A stretch of DNA of 64,000 nucleotides from Armillaria gallica (Eukaryota > Basidiomycota > Agaricomycetes > Agaricales > Physalacriaceae), in assembly GCA_037576215.1 (NCBI GenBank), contig JBANDB010000001.1, positions 6,510,001-6,574,000 of the forward strand, in the 5' to 3' direction. Shown here in pieces: positions 22,821-34,289 of the stretch. The notes below the pieces were generated by a model, which was not told the origin of the DNA, made no database searches, and was given only the letters and a program-made list of their open reading frames with translations. Each line of letters begins with the position of its first letter. Position 1 is the first letter of the stretch. The position numbers and the translations under genes are program-made.

Positions 22821-24051
22821 TGATGAGCCTCCAGGCTCTGTACGCTCAGAATTCGCGGATTTAGCCATCCATCACCCAATACCTTCGAAACGACGCCATT
22901 ATAATCCTCACACACTCCATAACACTGCCAACACTCGATAATACCATGGATTTTTGCAGTATATGCCACAAACATTCAGATACAGTCCTAAAACCATAAC
23001 ATCCACTCCTCATGCACTCCATTATCCTTCCCAGCTCGCCTCGCATCACAATTACCGTATCCCATCATGGCAAGGCACCTTTGATCGACAATCATCCTAA
23101 AACAGGGTTGCTACATCACTCAGAAGCGCTAGTTGATGTGCTCATCAATCATTTAATGAAATGACGTGATTGACGCGAGTACCTTCCCAGCTACGATAAT
23201 TACAGCTACGGCAACTATAGACCACGTTTACTAAGGCTGTTACAGTGCCAAGACTTCGAATTATTGTTGCCCCACGCATACACCTCAGCACGGCAACTGC
23301 AGCTCAATAATCCACAGCTATACAGCACCTTATGATCCGCTCATCGCTCAATAAAACCACACGGTTCACATCCATACACGGCAACGTCGAGGACTTGCTG
23401 TTACTTTAGAACCACAGATACCATATGTTTACTATGGCTATTACAAACACAGCACCTCACTCAGCACCTCAGTTGCTACAATTTCTACCAGTTTCTTACA
23501 GTCTCCGTACGTTTATTGCTATTGTTTCGACTCACAATATTAGGTACACCCCAAGCCACGTTTACTAGGCTATTTCGACGTCTTCTAGTCCATTGCCACA
23601 ATTACTAGAGCATCACAACGTTTTTTAGTCCTTCCACACGATTTCCAGTCCCTCCCAACGATTTCTAGCTCATTGCTACAATTTCTAGCGCATCGCTACG
23701 ATTTCTAGTCCATTGCCATGATTTCTAGACCCATTTTCATGGTCTCTAGACCATTTTCACAGTTTCTATCACAGTTTCTTGGTATTCAAGTCATACCAGA
23801 TTCCGTCCCATCTCGTTTATCGAGATCCTTCCTGGATTATAGCCAACGTCTATTAGTACTCCTTGACCAAGAGTACTACTTCGCTGACTGAAAAGTCGCA
23901 GTGTATCTTGTGTTATTGAGGAATTGACCGCACGGAGGTGCACTGAACCACTCGCAAACACATTGCCTTGATTGCTGTGTTGCTACGTTAATTTCCTAAG
24001 CTCTCTCCGAGTTTTGGGTGTTGCCATTGCCACAGAAGTCTAGGCTCATCA
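22821..24051 (+). repeat. 5' LTR of element B, with a 0.42-kb internal deletion
   Basis: 1,231 bp. Compared with the 3' LTR (1,649 bp) it is nearly identical but lacks the part corresponding to about 27649-28067; the junction lies near 23448 (ATTACAAA joined to CAGCACCTC). The missing part holds TATTTATAAAA and AGTATAAAAACTAG, the best TATA candidates of the LTR. Most base differences between the two LTRs are at CpG sites. A 20-bp tandem array lies at about 23575-23765. Confidence 0.88.
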
Positions 24052-24279
24052 TTTTGGAGCCCACCGCGAGGGGTCCAGTTCACCATCAATTTCTTCATCG
24101 CATTTTGCACCCATTCCCCGCTTTGCCCTGTCACAGTCCCATTGATTGCCACTTGTATTCGCCTCGTTCATTCTCAGACCATCATCCAATTTATCCACAC
24201 TCCATCCTACATTGCCGTTCCCCCATCGCAGTCTATTATCGCATTTATACTCCCACTGTCTATTGTCATTCCTGCCAAG

Positions 24280-26397
24280 ATGGCACATCTTATGCCGTTC
24301 CGCAAGGAAAAGAGTGCACCCGTCATTATTGATGAAGCCAACCCAGGACGAGAATTATTCCGTTACATCACTGATTTGGAGCAGCTCTTTACTCGTCATC
24401 GTGTCACTGCAGATGATGAGAAGAAGAAATGGTTCATTTATTACCCAGGCATCGATATTGCCGAGTTTTGGGAGTCTCTTCCAGAATATTCGCAGACATA
24501 CACCGAGTTCAAAACCGCAGTTACCAAGCATTATCCTGATGCAGATCCTGATCGGAAGTATGATTGTCAGGATCTCAAGCGCATCATTGGGCAATATGCT
24601 GGCAAGATTGACTTGCTTGCAGAACTAGCCGCCTATTACAGGGATTTCTACCCTAAGGCAAAGCATCTAGTTGCCAAGAACTGTTTATCCATCCATGAAA
24701 CCGGCCGTCTATTCAGTAAAGGCTTTACTCCGCACGTTTGGGACTCCATTATCCATCGTCTCCAGATCAAACTACCCGATCATCACCCAGTAGACCCTTA
24801 CGATGTCAGCGAAATTCATTCCGCTGCCCAGTTCATTTTACAAGGCACCAATAAACATAGCAGCCACGAAAATTCCCCTCTTGGTTATAGAGATGGAGTT
24901 GCCGTGCCTACTAGACCATCAGATCCATATCCATCTTCAATTGCCATCCCTATCCCTTCTATGCCAGTTAACATCGAGCAGACAGAGCCCCAAGTCAAAC
25001 TCGAGCATATTAATGGGCTTATCAAACTCAGCGAGACTTTATTGCAGTTGCATGCGGATCGTCAATTACAGCAAGCAGCACAGGCATCTCACAAAGTATT
25101 TGTGCAGTCCCATTCCGTTCGTAGTTGCCAATTTTGTGGCAAACCAGGCCATCAATTCCGTGATTGCCGTCAAATAGAGATCATGGAAAAGGCAGGAAAG
25201 TGCTGTTGGAACCATGAAAACAAGATCGTTCTTCCCACCGGTGCTTATATTCCTCGCGATCTTCCAGGAACCTGTCTCCAGGATCGTATTAATGCATGGC
25301 ATTGTCAGCCTGACATTAAACCCGTATCCACTGCCATTCAAGAGCCCATTCCGTCTCCCAGTCCCATGTCATCTCCCATTTCCGTTCCGACTCCCGTTTC
25401 CACTAGCCAGCAGTTACCTTCTACACCGTTATTGCCACCAGGATTATCGAAACCGCAGCCTCCAGTACCAGATGTCGCAGTAGCAGACAAGAAGCAGCGT
25501 GTCAAAGAGCTTCTAGCCAGATCGCAGGCTATAACCACGGAGATTCAAAGGCTACAGAGCGATATGAATGCAGTAATGCTAGAGCAGAATGTTAATTCAA
25601 GCGACGCATCCACCAAGCCAACGCCGTCATTTTCCATTTCATTACAAGACTCAGTTCCTGATACAAACGCGGAGCCAGTCAGACCAGTTGACGCAGTATC
25701 AAATAACGCTGTCCCACGTTATCTTGAACCATTCTCAGAAGATGCTGTGATGTCTAGAGCTTCTCAAACAGTTGCCATAGAATTTAAAGATGCAGACACG
25801 GCATCTACTCCGAAATTAGACGAAGTCACTCGTTTGGAAACCGTACCTCCTATCCCCATATCCTATGCGCCATCCATTCATTCCCAAGAACCAGTAATCG
25901 CACCCAAGTCCGCACCAGAATCAATCCTGATACGTGCCATCCATCCCATTGTTAATGACCAGTTTAAAGTTGAATGCATTATTGACTCTGGCTCGCAAAT
26001 TGTCTCGATGTCAGAAGCCACTTGTCACCGGTTAGGCCTAGCCTATGATCGAGCCACGACAATAGAAATGCAGGCAGCTAACAATACAATAAACTGGTCC
26101 CTTGGGCTAGCCCGCGACATTCCCATTCTCATTGGCGATATTACTCTCCATCTACAAATTCATGTCTTCCGTGAATCAGGCCCACATATTCTTTTAGGAC
26201 GACCGTTTGATATACTTACGCAAAGTATGATTTGCAATTATGCCAATGGATCTCAGATCATCAGTATCCATGATCCGAATACTGGCAAGACAGCGATAAT
26301 ACCCACAGTTCCCAGAGGTTTAGGACCCATCTCTTCGCATTACAAGTCCTCTAGAAAGTCTCACCATCGAGCCCGACACAAAAAGAAGCAGAAATAG
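24280..26397 (+). CDS. Gag-aspartic protease polyprotein of element B, intact
   Basis: 705 residues from the ATG at 24280 (MAHLMPFRKEKSAPVII). The frame stays open upstream but lacks an ATG there, so this start is preferred. Residues about 20-230 form a helical capsid-like region (for example EANPGRELFRYITDLEQLF and FKTAVTKHYPDADPDRKYD). A CX2CX4HX4C zinc knuckle (CQFCGKPGHQFRDC) lies near residue 284, followed by further cysteines. A Pro/Ser-rich linker spans about 360-430, then a coiled-coil-like stretch (RVKELLARSQAITTEIQRL). A retropepsin-type protease begins with CIIDSGSQIVSMS near residue 566 and ends with HILLGRPFDI near 640. The C terminus is basic (RARHKKKQK). No RT or integrase follows. 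The protein would assemble particles and process itself; polymerase must come from elsewhere. Confidence 0.85.
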   Translation: MAHLMPFRKEKSAPVIIDEANPGRELFRYITDLEQLFTRHRVTADDEKKKWFIYYPGIDIAEFWESLPEYSQTYTEFKTAVTKHYPDADPDRKYDCQDLKRIIGQYAGKIDLLAELAAYYRDFYPKAKHLVAKNCLSIHETGRLFSKGFTPHVWDSIIHRLQIKLPDHHPVDPYDVSEIHSAAQFILQGTNKHSSHENSPLGYRDGVAVPTRPSDPYPSSIAIPIPSMPVNIEQTEPQVKLEHINGLIKLSETLLQLHADRQLQQAAQASHKVFVQSHSVRSCQFCGKPGHQFRDCRQIEIMEKAGKCCWNHENKIVLPTGAYIPRDLPGTCLQDRINAWHCQPDIKPVSTAIQEPIPSPSPMSSPISVPTPVSTSQQLPSTPLLPPGLSKPQPPVPDVAVADKKQRVKELLARSQAITTEIQRLQSDMNAVMLEQNVNSSDASTKPTPSFSISLQDSVPDTNAEPVRPVDAVSNNAVPRYLEPFSEDAVMSRASQTVAIEFKDADTASTPKLDEVTRLETVPPIPISYAPSIHSQEPVIAPKSAPESILIRAIHPIVNDQFKVECIIDSGSQIVSMSEATCHRLGLAYDRATTIEMQAANNTINWSLGLARDIPILIGDITLHLQIHVFRESGPHILLGRPFDILTQSMICNYANGSQIISIHDPNTGKTAIIPTVPRGLGPISSHYKSSRKSHHRARHKKKQK

Positions 26398-27021
26398 CCT
26401 AAGTTTGTACCCAATCCACGATTACCCCTTTTCCCACATCATTCAATGCTATCATTCCCGTTCAACCATGTTTTCTTAATTATACTCGGTCAAGAGATCA
26501 TCTCTCTTACCCCCCACTGCCCTTACTCATTACCCCTTTTTATCCTGCAACTTTGAACCCACGAAAACACCAGCATCGCGCTCTAAAAATACAATAACAC
26601 CAAATTCATGTCTCAAATCTCAGACATTGCCGTGATCATTTGACTTCTGCAAAGGGAATGGCTTTGCTATGACCTCATTTCCGGTCGAGTCTTGAACAGT
26701 TGGCCTGCAATGACATCACGGATTTCTCCAAGACCGTGGGAGAAATCTCACTTTAGGATTCATGAAGCAACAGTTCATGGAGCCTAAACATGGCAATAGG
26801 CATATGATTTTGGCCATGCTAAAAACTACGGCAATTGCAAGAATCAAACCGGCAACATGTAAAAGACAGCCAAGTCAACCACTAGACCAAGCAGGCATTA
26901 CAAGAGAGGATTATAGCAAACAGATAGTCCTACTATAGGCATCTCAAGTTATCCTTCCAAATGTCTCCAGCTCCTACCATGCCATGCAATACTCTGAAAA
27001 CAAAATAAAGTTTGGGGGGGA
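26398..27021 (+). other. 3' untranslated region and polypurine tract of element B
   Basis: No frame of interest between the Gag stop and the 3' LTR. It ends in AAGTTTGGGGGGGA (27008-27021), a typical polypurine tract for plus-strand priming, directly before TGATGAGCC at 27022. Confidence 0.75.
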
Positions 27022-28670
27022 TGATGAGCCTCCAGGCTCTGTACACTCAGAATTCGCGGATTTAGCCATCCATCACCCAATACCTTCGAAACGACGCCAT
27101 TATAATCCTCACACACTCCATAACACTGCCAACACTTGATAATACCATGGATTTTTGCAGTATATGCCACAAACATTCAGATACAGTCCTAAAACCGTAA
27201 CATCCACTCCTCATGCACTCCGTTATCCTTCCCAGCTCGCCTCGCATCACAATTACCATATCCCATCACGGCAAGACACCTTTGATCGACAATCATCCTA
27301 AAACAGGGTTGCTACATCACTCAGAAGCGCTAGTTGATGTGCTCATCAATCATTTAATGAAATGACGTGATTGACACAAGTACCTTCCCAGCTACGATAA
27401 TTACAGCTACGGCAACTATAGACCACGTTTACTAAGGCTGTTACAGTGCCAAGACTTCGAATTATTGTTGCCCCATGCATACACCTCAGCACGGCAACTG
27501 CAGCTCAATAATCCGCAGCTATACAGCACCTTATGATCCGCTCATCACTCAATAAAACCACATGGTTCGCATCCATACACGGCAACGTCGAGGACTTGCT
27601 GTTACTTTAGAACCACAGATACCATATGTTTACTATGGCTATTACAAAAGCCAAGGACTTACAGCCTTACTAAGGCTTTGATGAATATTCTATTTATAAA
27701 ATCATACTTGTAGTATAAAAACTAGGTAGAAACCGCATTTTTAGAGCTAGTTCTTACCCAGTTGATGAGGCTACGGCATTACCAGTCAGCTACGGTTACT
27801 CCAAGTTATTCCCCACCGCTTGCTTTACTCCTTAAACGTTGTTGGTTGCACCAGTACACAAAATCTTGCATCAATAACTTGCTTTTGTCTTTTAATGCCA
27901 CAACATTGCTTCACTTTCACCACATAGGATTGTTTCATTGCTTTCACCTTCTACATCGCCATCGTTTTCATCACCCAGTTCAGTATTGCCTCCGTGTAGG
28001 CCCAGTTCAGCTCCATAGGATCACCCTTGTCTTTATCATTGTTTGGAGTTGCCGTGCATCTATTGCTGCAGCACCTCACTCAGCACCTCAGTTGCTACAA
28101 TTTCTACCAGTTTCTTACAGTCTCCGTATGTTTATTGCTATTGTTTCGACTCACAATATTAGGTACACCCCAAGCCATGTTTACTAGGCTATTTCGACGT
28201 CTTCTAGTCCATTGCCACAATTACTAGAGCATCACAACGTTTTCTAGTCCTTCCACACGATTTCCAGTCCCTCCCAACGATTTCTAGCTCATTGCTACAA
28301 TTTCTAGCGCATCGCTACAATTTCTAGTCCATTGCCACGATTTCTAGACCCATTTTCATGGTCTCTAGACCATTTTCGCAGTTTCTATCACAGTTTCTTG
28401 GTATTCAAGTCATACCAGATTCCGTCCCATCTCGTTTATCGAGATCCTTCCTGGATTACAGCCAACGTCTATTAGTACTCCTTGACCAAGAGTACTACTT
28501 CGCTGACTGAAAAGTCGCAGTGTATCTTGTGTTATTGAGGAATTGACCGCACGGAGGTGCACTGAACCACTCGCAAACACATTGCCTTGATTGCTGTGTT
28601 GCTACGTTAATTTCCTAAGCTCTCTCCGAGTTTTGGGTGTTGCCATTGCCACAGAAGTCTAGGCTCATCA
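27022..28670 (+). repeat. 3' LTR of element B, full length
   Basis: 1,649 bp, TGATGAGCC...GGCTCATCA. It includes TATTTATAAAA near 27690 and AGTATAAAAACTAG near 27712, which probably define the promoter, and an imperfect 20-bp tandem array at about 28195-28390 (unit like TTTCTAGTCCATTGCCACGA). A 141-codon frame (27762-28187) has counterparts in other LTR copies of the family but no protein features; I do not call it a gene. Confidence 0.88.
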
Positions 28671-29090
28671 ACGTGACTCATAGCGATGGCTCACTGAGTA
28701 TATTTAGTCTTAAAGTGACTCCGAATGACTTTACTATGACTCAGAATGTAATATATAAGTAGCTAGAATAACTTAAGTAATGATGACCTCTTTTTCTCTC
28801 CCTCACATAGTGTTATATCTTAAGAATTGGACCTGTTGCAGGCCAGAGGAAAACATGTCTTGAGATTGAATCAAGAATGGCTATTCTAAGTATAATAGTC
28901 TACTTGGCTCCATAGCTCGCTAAGAATTGCTCGCTTCACTAACATTAGTAGCTACCTGCATGCTACACTACTAAGAAGAACACCACTCTTGCTCTTCGAT
29001 AGCATGGATCTTGTCTTGAGTACTTCATCGTGACTCTCATAACTTGAAGCTCACATTACCCTAAGTAAGATTAGGTCCACCCACTTCACA
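28671..29090 (+). repeat. 5' LTR of element C, right piece, followed by a possible primer-binding site
   Basis: It continues the LTR after element B (first 4 bp are the ACGT duplication) and ends CTTCACA at 29090. It aligns along its length with 52392-52811. It contains AATATATAAG near 28750 as a TATA-like box. Directly after the LTR, TGGTGGACACATTGG (29092-29106) starts with TGG and could be a tRNA primer-binding site. Confidence 0.8.
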
Positions 29091-29178
29091 GTGGTGGACA
29101 CATTGGAAATCCACAAAGAATATCAAAAGATCCGTCCCTTGCTCATCAGCTAACGAGCTACACCAACCAACATCTACT

Positions 29179-32100
29179 ATGTTGTATCAACCAGATCAAC
29201 CGACTGGATCTCCAGACCCTAGGTTTGGAGATGAAACAATAGTCATCAACGAAGGAGGGAAATCCTCCATGCAAGAGCTATGGGATGAATACAACCTAGC
29301 TTAACATATAGAAGGAGCAGGAATCGAACCACATCCATCAACATCATACCGTGTCCAGTACTATGGAGAGTATGAACTACAGGCTGCGGATGTGCTGAGA
29401 CAAGAATACAATAGCTTCGCAAGCCATCCCCACTACACACTACAACCAGAACTACTGGAGACCATTAAAATTACTATCATGGAACTACAAATGACTTTAG
29501 CAGTAGCAGCGGGAATGATTCTGCATCAACTCCAATGGTTCCAAGTTGACCCTTGAAATATGTTCCTGGACATTCTCAACAGAACGGTGATGTGCTCGGT
29601 AACAGCGAGTGGCAAATGGACTAGAGGCTGGCAATGAACACCAACAACACTAAACCAATCACTAACTCTACACTTATCAGCAATGTATTGAATTTGGGCA
29701 TTTTGAGTACGATAGAAGCACTCTGCAGACTTCAATAATCAAGGAAAGTTGTTTAAAGATGTTTTATTTCGTTACTAGTGAGCTATACAAGTGTACTACT
29801 CACACTAGTGGGGTTGGTAAGACACGATTGGATGAATAGTGACTCGACTTGAGCTACTGTGCTCGCTCTGACTGGGACTGCTTTGAACTAGTGGCTCTCT
29901 TGGCCCTATAATGTCTTACAAGTGAATAAACACTTGACTAGTTGCTTGCTAGGCAGACTAGTGGCACTCTTGGCCTAAGAATAATACTTTAAACTTCGAG
30001 AACTCGCTTGAACTAACTTTGAAACACTCTTGGCCTTTGCAGGACACAAAAGATTGCTCTAAGACACTTCTATTCACTCAATGCTATAGGTAACTTAGCG
30101 ACTAGTAGCTGCTTTGTTGAGGTTAAGCACAAAAGCCTTTAATTGGGGCACTAGATACTGACTAGTAGGTCACAATTGTGGGGAGGCTTTCCTGAGCCAC
30201 ACATGTGCCTATTCTACTACTTATATACTGACAAACAAGGTATGATCAAGATATAAATAACTGACTAGAGGAGTATTATTGATAAGGATTTCTTGGCTAG
30301 TCACGAATAATGGTGAATAATCATGCAATAGTCAGTCTAGAAATAGTCACTTGCTGACTAGTGAGCCTAGGAGCTCCGCTAGAGGTGGCATTCCATGTTC
30401 TTGGCCCAGCAACACTCCACTTGTGTCAAGGATAAATGGCTAGCCTAACAAGCGTGCCTGTAGCAGCTGTTGATCGTGATCAAAGGTGCAACCTGGCTAT
30501 ACTAGTTCTGATCGTAAATAGATCTGTATCATACTAGCCTGATCTGGACAGCTGTGCTTCATTGCTAAATTCATTTCTAAGTCCTGTTAGAGACTGCTGC
30601 ACCGCTAGTCATCTCATCTTAAGCACTCGTGCCCAGACCGTTCCACTAGTGACTGTACTTTCATGAGACCTGTATGTTCTGCTTCTTGTTGGGTGCACTC
30701 GTAGCTACCCTCATCGACTAGCGGTCTCATTTACTGACTCGCTTGGTATTCGAGGTGCTAGTCATGCTGGCTGATAGACTTGACCCAATAGTGGTATTGC
30801 ACCTAAATCCTAGCTCAACTAGTAGCTTTCTGGCTTGACTATCAGCTTGAAGCCTCTGCTATAGTCCTTTAGTTATGGCTAGTCTAAGATAGCTATGTGC
30901 TAGTATGATTACAAAATTGCAAAATCTAGGTGTGAACACGTAGACGGCATATCAATGGACAATGTTCGCCTCCTCAACGCAGCTTGGAAAGGACTATCAG
31001 GCCGACTACATAGAGGACATTGCTTCGTTGTCAAATATGTCAATGAGTTCGAAAGAAGAATCCGAGTCCCATCTCCAGCCTCTACTGTCATTGGGGCATA
31101 TGATGACTGGAGAACAGAAATGGAACCAGAAGATAGGTTACTCAATGCATTGAAAACTATCCCATCTCACAATTGAGAGCTTACTCTCACAGGAAGATCT
31201 AACCTGGTTGCCAGGGAAAAAAAGTGGGAAAAATTAGTCCCCTGGTTTGGTAGCCTAAGAGATGCATTTGAGTTTGAGTCATGCCAGGATTCAGACATGG
31301 GTGAAGGTTCAAAGGTAAAATTAGGTGAGTCTGACAAGGAACAAAAACTATGAAGTAAGTACACTCATCCTGATTACCAACCACCCTCATCAGTATCTGC
31401 CATCCTCAGAGCATTGACTTCATCAGAAGGTATCTCAAACTTCGAAGCCCCGGCTGCCTCCTCCACAACTCCCTTGTCTATGGGATCAAACATTCCCTTC
31501 AAATCAATGATGAGTTCCTTCTTCTGACCATCAGGGACAACTGAGAACTCTGAATCACCACAGAGTATTAGTGAGGTGTTCAAAGACTGAATAAAGCACT
31601 CGTGAAGGAATGCCAAACCTAGTATAATTGAGGAAGAGGAAGCGGACGAATCCATTCTCCGAACACCAAGAAATAAGGGTAAGGAAAGAGAATTGGAACC
31701 CGACTTTGAGGAAGAAGATAGCGAAGCCATGGTATGCAGAGAGCTCCTTGAAGATGACAAGCTTGAATATGAAGACGAAGAATTGGAATATGTAGACCGT
31801 GTATCAGGTAGGTCGGGAGGAAGCTCCTCTCGAAGTCAGACATGCTCTGAGTGCTGTAACTCGGAATCATCTCACAAAGCTGGTTGACACAAAGGATTTA
31901 GCTCTACAAGAACAACTCACCAGGATGGTCATTCACCCCCGTCGTCCCCTCGAGCTATCTCACTGCCTTCATTGTGCAATTCTTCTCAATCATCAGCTCA
32001 AAATATTCCTCTCCCATCATCTTGCCACTCTTCATGGTCATCAGCTTGAAATGTCCCTCTTCCATCATCTCATGAGTCTCAATAATCACCGAGCGAAATC

Positions 32101-32620
32101 TCTCCTCACCTCTGTCCCCTCGCTCGACAAGGTCATCCACGTCAATGAGGGAAGTCCTTATACACAGGACAGAGCTGTCTCAATTTTTCACCTCGAATGC
32201 AAATTCGACTCCTTCCTCATCCCATCAAAACTTTCGCCGATTGCCACAGGACTTCTCGATGCCTCCCCTGGTGTCACCTCCTCCATACCCTCAGGCTAGG
32301 ATGGCTACACCCATAATATCCCTCACAGACCTGTCATCAGGCTTCTCTTCAAGAGGTAGTTCGTCAGGCTCTTTTGCGAATCTGTTCGTGCAGGGAAGCT
32401 TGGCTGCACCACTGCAGGGTCCTCAGAATAACACACCATCAGATCCTAGTAGCCACTCCTCCTTTAGTTTGAGTTCAAGAAACTCGAGACACACCTCTGC
32501 AGGCGACCATTGCAACAAACCTCCATCCGACAATGGTACGAGACGTAGCTCCTGAACTTCATGACCCGATTTATCACGGCACACCCCTCCAAATGCTCCC
32601 CCTCCCTCAGACCCTTCCTC
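29179..32620 (+). pseudogene. Gag of element C, N-terminal part
   Basis: A frame opens at ATG 29179 (MLYQPDQPTGSPDPRFGDE), passes a TAA, and continues to a TGA near 29553 with SYRVQYYGEYELQAADVL and VAAGMILHQLQWFQVD. It is cut at 29588 by an insertion and resumes at 30943. Beyond that come acidic, Ser-rich frames (plus 30962-31153; 31693-31887; 31799-32299) in changing registers, as expected for a fast-decaying disordered Gag N terminus. Conserved domains are not visible here; placement in gag rests on position between the LTR and the clear Gag core at 32.6-34.1 kb. Confidence 0.5.
29588..30942. mobile_element. 1.36-kb LTR-like insertion in gag of element C, sister of the 6672 insertion
   Basis: The left end TGATGTGCTCGGTAACAG and the inner motif GAGTACGATAGAAGCACTC match the insertion at 6672. 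The right end holds GCAAAATCTAGGTGTGAACACGTA. Flanks AACGG (29583-29587) and GACGG (30943-30947) fit a 5-bp target duplication with one mismatch. Inside, a phrase like CTCTTGGCC recurs several times (29898, 29956, 30027), and there is no coding frame. Two copies with shared ends but different middles suggest long solo LTRs of a diverse family. The borders have no clean TG...CA, so LTR identity is not proven. Confidence 0.5.
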
Positions 32621-32630
32621 CAGCTCGTCT

Positions 32631-34057
32631 TTGGAATCGAGTTCATCATCCAGTGAGTCTTCAGACTCTGAGAGAGAGCAAGAGCCAAGAGGAAGAAGGG
32701 GAAGAAGGGGTTTGCCAGGCCTGAGAGGCAAAAGAGGTGATAGAGGCGAACAGGGTAGGATAGGTTCTAGAGGAAGACATGGTGATCGGGGTTCTCCCAG
32801 CCCATCAGGAGGTTCCAGCCTGCCTGGTCCACTTGGTTCACCCGGAAACAGCAACAGCAACCGAACCCCTAATGATCCATCAGCTCCCATAATAAAAGGG
32901 GAATTGAAACCTGAACACCTTCCTACCTGGGATGGAAATCTGTATTCCACTATACCTTACTTCTGGAAGGTGATGCACCTCTCCAGCCTGGGAGGGAGGA
33001 TGCCCCAGTACTTAGGATAATGGTTGTGAAAAGGCCTCAAGGAAGATCAGATGTCTATACCTGGTTTTTGACGCTAGCTACAGCAGATCAAGAATATATG
33101 TGTGAAAATGTCGTCAACTTCCTTACTGTCATCAAAGACGACTTCTTAGGAGATCAGTGGCAGGTGTTAATGAATGACGTGTTTGAAGCACAAAGATTCC
33201 GTCAAAGAGGACACGAGAACAAATCACTGCAAGGATTTATCACTCGTAGAACTATGTACATGTGTATGCTTACTCAAGTGAATGACGGAGGAGCTATGGA
33301 AGTCAACATTATCATGCGAAAAGCACCCATAGCCTGGTGTCATATTCTCAATATGTCTATGATCATGACTACAAAGCAATTGCTTGCTTGTGTTATTGAA
33401 CATAGCAAAGCCCTTGCCCATGTGGTTCAGAGCGATCCTTCTTGAATAAACACTAGGGAGTTAGTATCGGCTCTCCGTTCAATCGGCATTGAGCCACCTA
33501 GACGATCATGATTCAGCATACCTAAAACAGCCAACCTAGCAGTGAACGAGGAAGAAACAGAATTCATAGAAGAGAGGGGAGTAGACCTGTATGATTTACT
33601 AAGTGAATCCCTTGACGACTCGAACCAATCGGAAAGTTTACTTTGTTCAGCATATCAGGTTTTGAAGAAGCGACAACATCCCTTACCGAAGCAGTACTTT
33701 TTTGCGATGAGCAACAAGGAGACTAAGTTGGGAAAACCACCTCCTTCACCATGTAAGGTCTGTGGAAGCCCTAAGCACTGGGATAGGGAATGCCCTCATT
33801 GGGATCAGTACACTGAGAAAATAAGCAAGAAAACAGCCCAATTAGCGGCTCTACAGGTTGACGAAAATGCTGACCCTGACGAGGCCTATCATGCTGCCTA
33901 TCAAGTATTGACAACCGAACAAGTAATCCAAGCGGAGATCAACCCAAAAGAGGACGAGAAGGAGGGAAAATCAGATTTTCATGAGGCGTCTCGCACAGAC
34001 TCGGAGATAGCGATATCACAGGTCCTAGAGAGTAAGTCTGCTGGTATTTCCAGCTGA
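32631..34057 (+). pseudogene. Gag core of element C with a collagen-like segment and zinc knuckle
   Basis: The frame at 32631 starts in a Ser/Glu/Asp-rich stretch, then has twelve Gly-X-Y triplets (from GRRGRRGLPGLRGKRG to GDRGSP, about 32692-32800), a collagen-like tract. It continues into ELKPEHLPTWDGN and the capsid core, which changes frame near 33050 and goes on as TWFLTLATADQEYM, DDFLGDQWQVL, FRQRGHENKSLQGF and IIMRKAPIAWCHI (to 33445). A further piece (33542-34057) contains LKKRQHPLPKQYFF and the CX2CX4HX4C knuckle CKVCGSPKHWDREC at about 33754-33795. I recognise this whole series as a standard Agaricomycete gypsy Gag. Stops at 33017 and 33028 and the frame change kill it. Confidence 0.78.
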
Positions 34058-34289
34058 GAAGCTTGCTGCCTTGGCCGGAGGCAAGTTTCAATAGAAGAAT
34101 TAAAAGAAGAAGAACAGCAAGTGGGCAAAACCCTCAACATGAACTGCAGCCATGTTCTGGATACTCTCATGGATGAAGAAGAAGTTTGCCCAAGAGACGA
34201 GGGGACAAACCAGTCTTTTGCACCCCCAAGTGAACTAAAACCAACCCTTAAATCCCCAAAGAAGAACCAGAGAAGGGGAGTCTGCAGCG

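Larger units (their letters stand above)
22821..28670 (+). mobile_element. LTR retrotransposon encoding only Gag and protease (element B)
   Basis: 5' LTR 22821-24051, internal region with one long ORF, purine tract and 3' LTR 27022-28670. The LTRs start TGATGAGCC and end GGCTCATCA, a 9-bp perfect terminal inversion. It is flanked by ACGT at 22817-22820 and 28671-28674, and the unoccupied site is visible at 52392 in the other LTR of element C. A tRNA-type primer-binding site begins at 24055 (TGGAGCCCACCGCGAGGGG). There is no trace of RT, RNase H or integrase in the 2,970-bp internal region. It must therefore be mobilised by another element, like the TR-GAG elements described in plants. The near-identical LTRs and intact ORF mark it as recent. 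Confidence 0.88.

Noticed and set aside
24142..24279. Upstream extension of the Gag frame of element B
   Set aside because: There is no ATG in this part of the frame; the first ATG is at 24280, which also fits the start of the capsid-like region.
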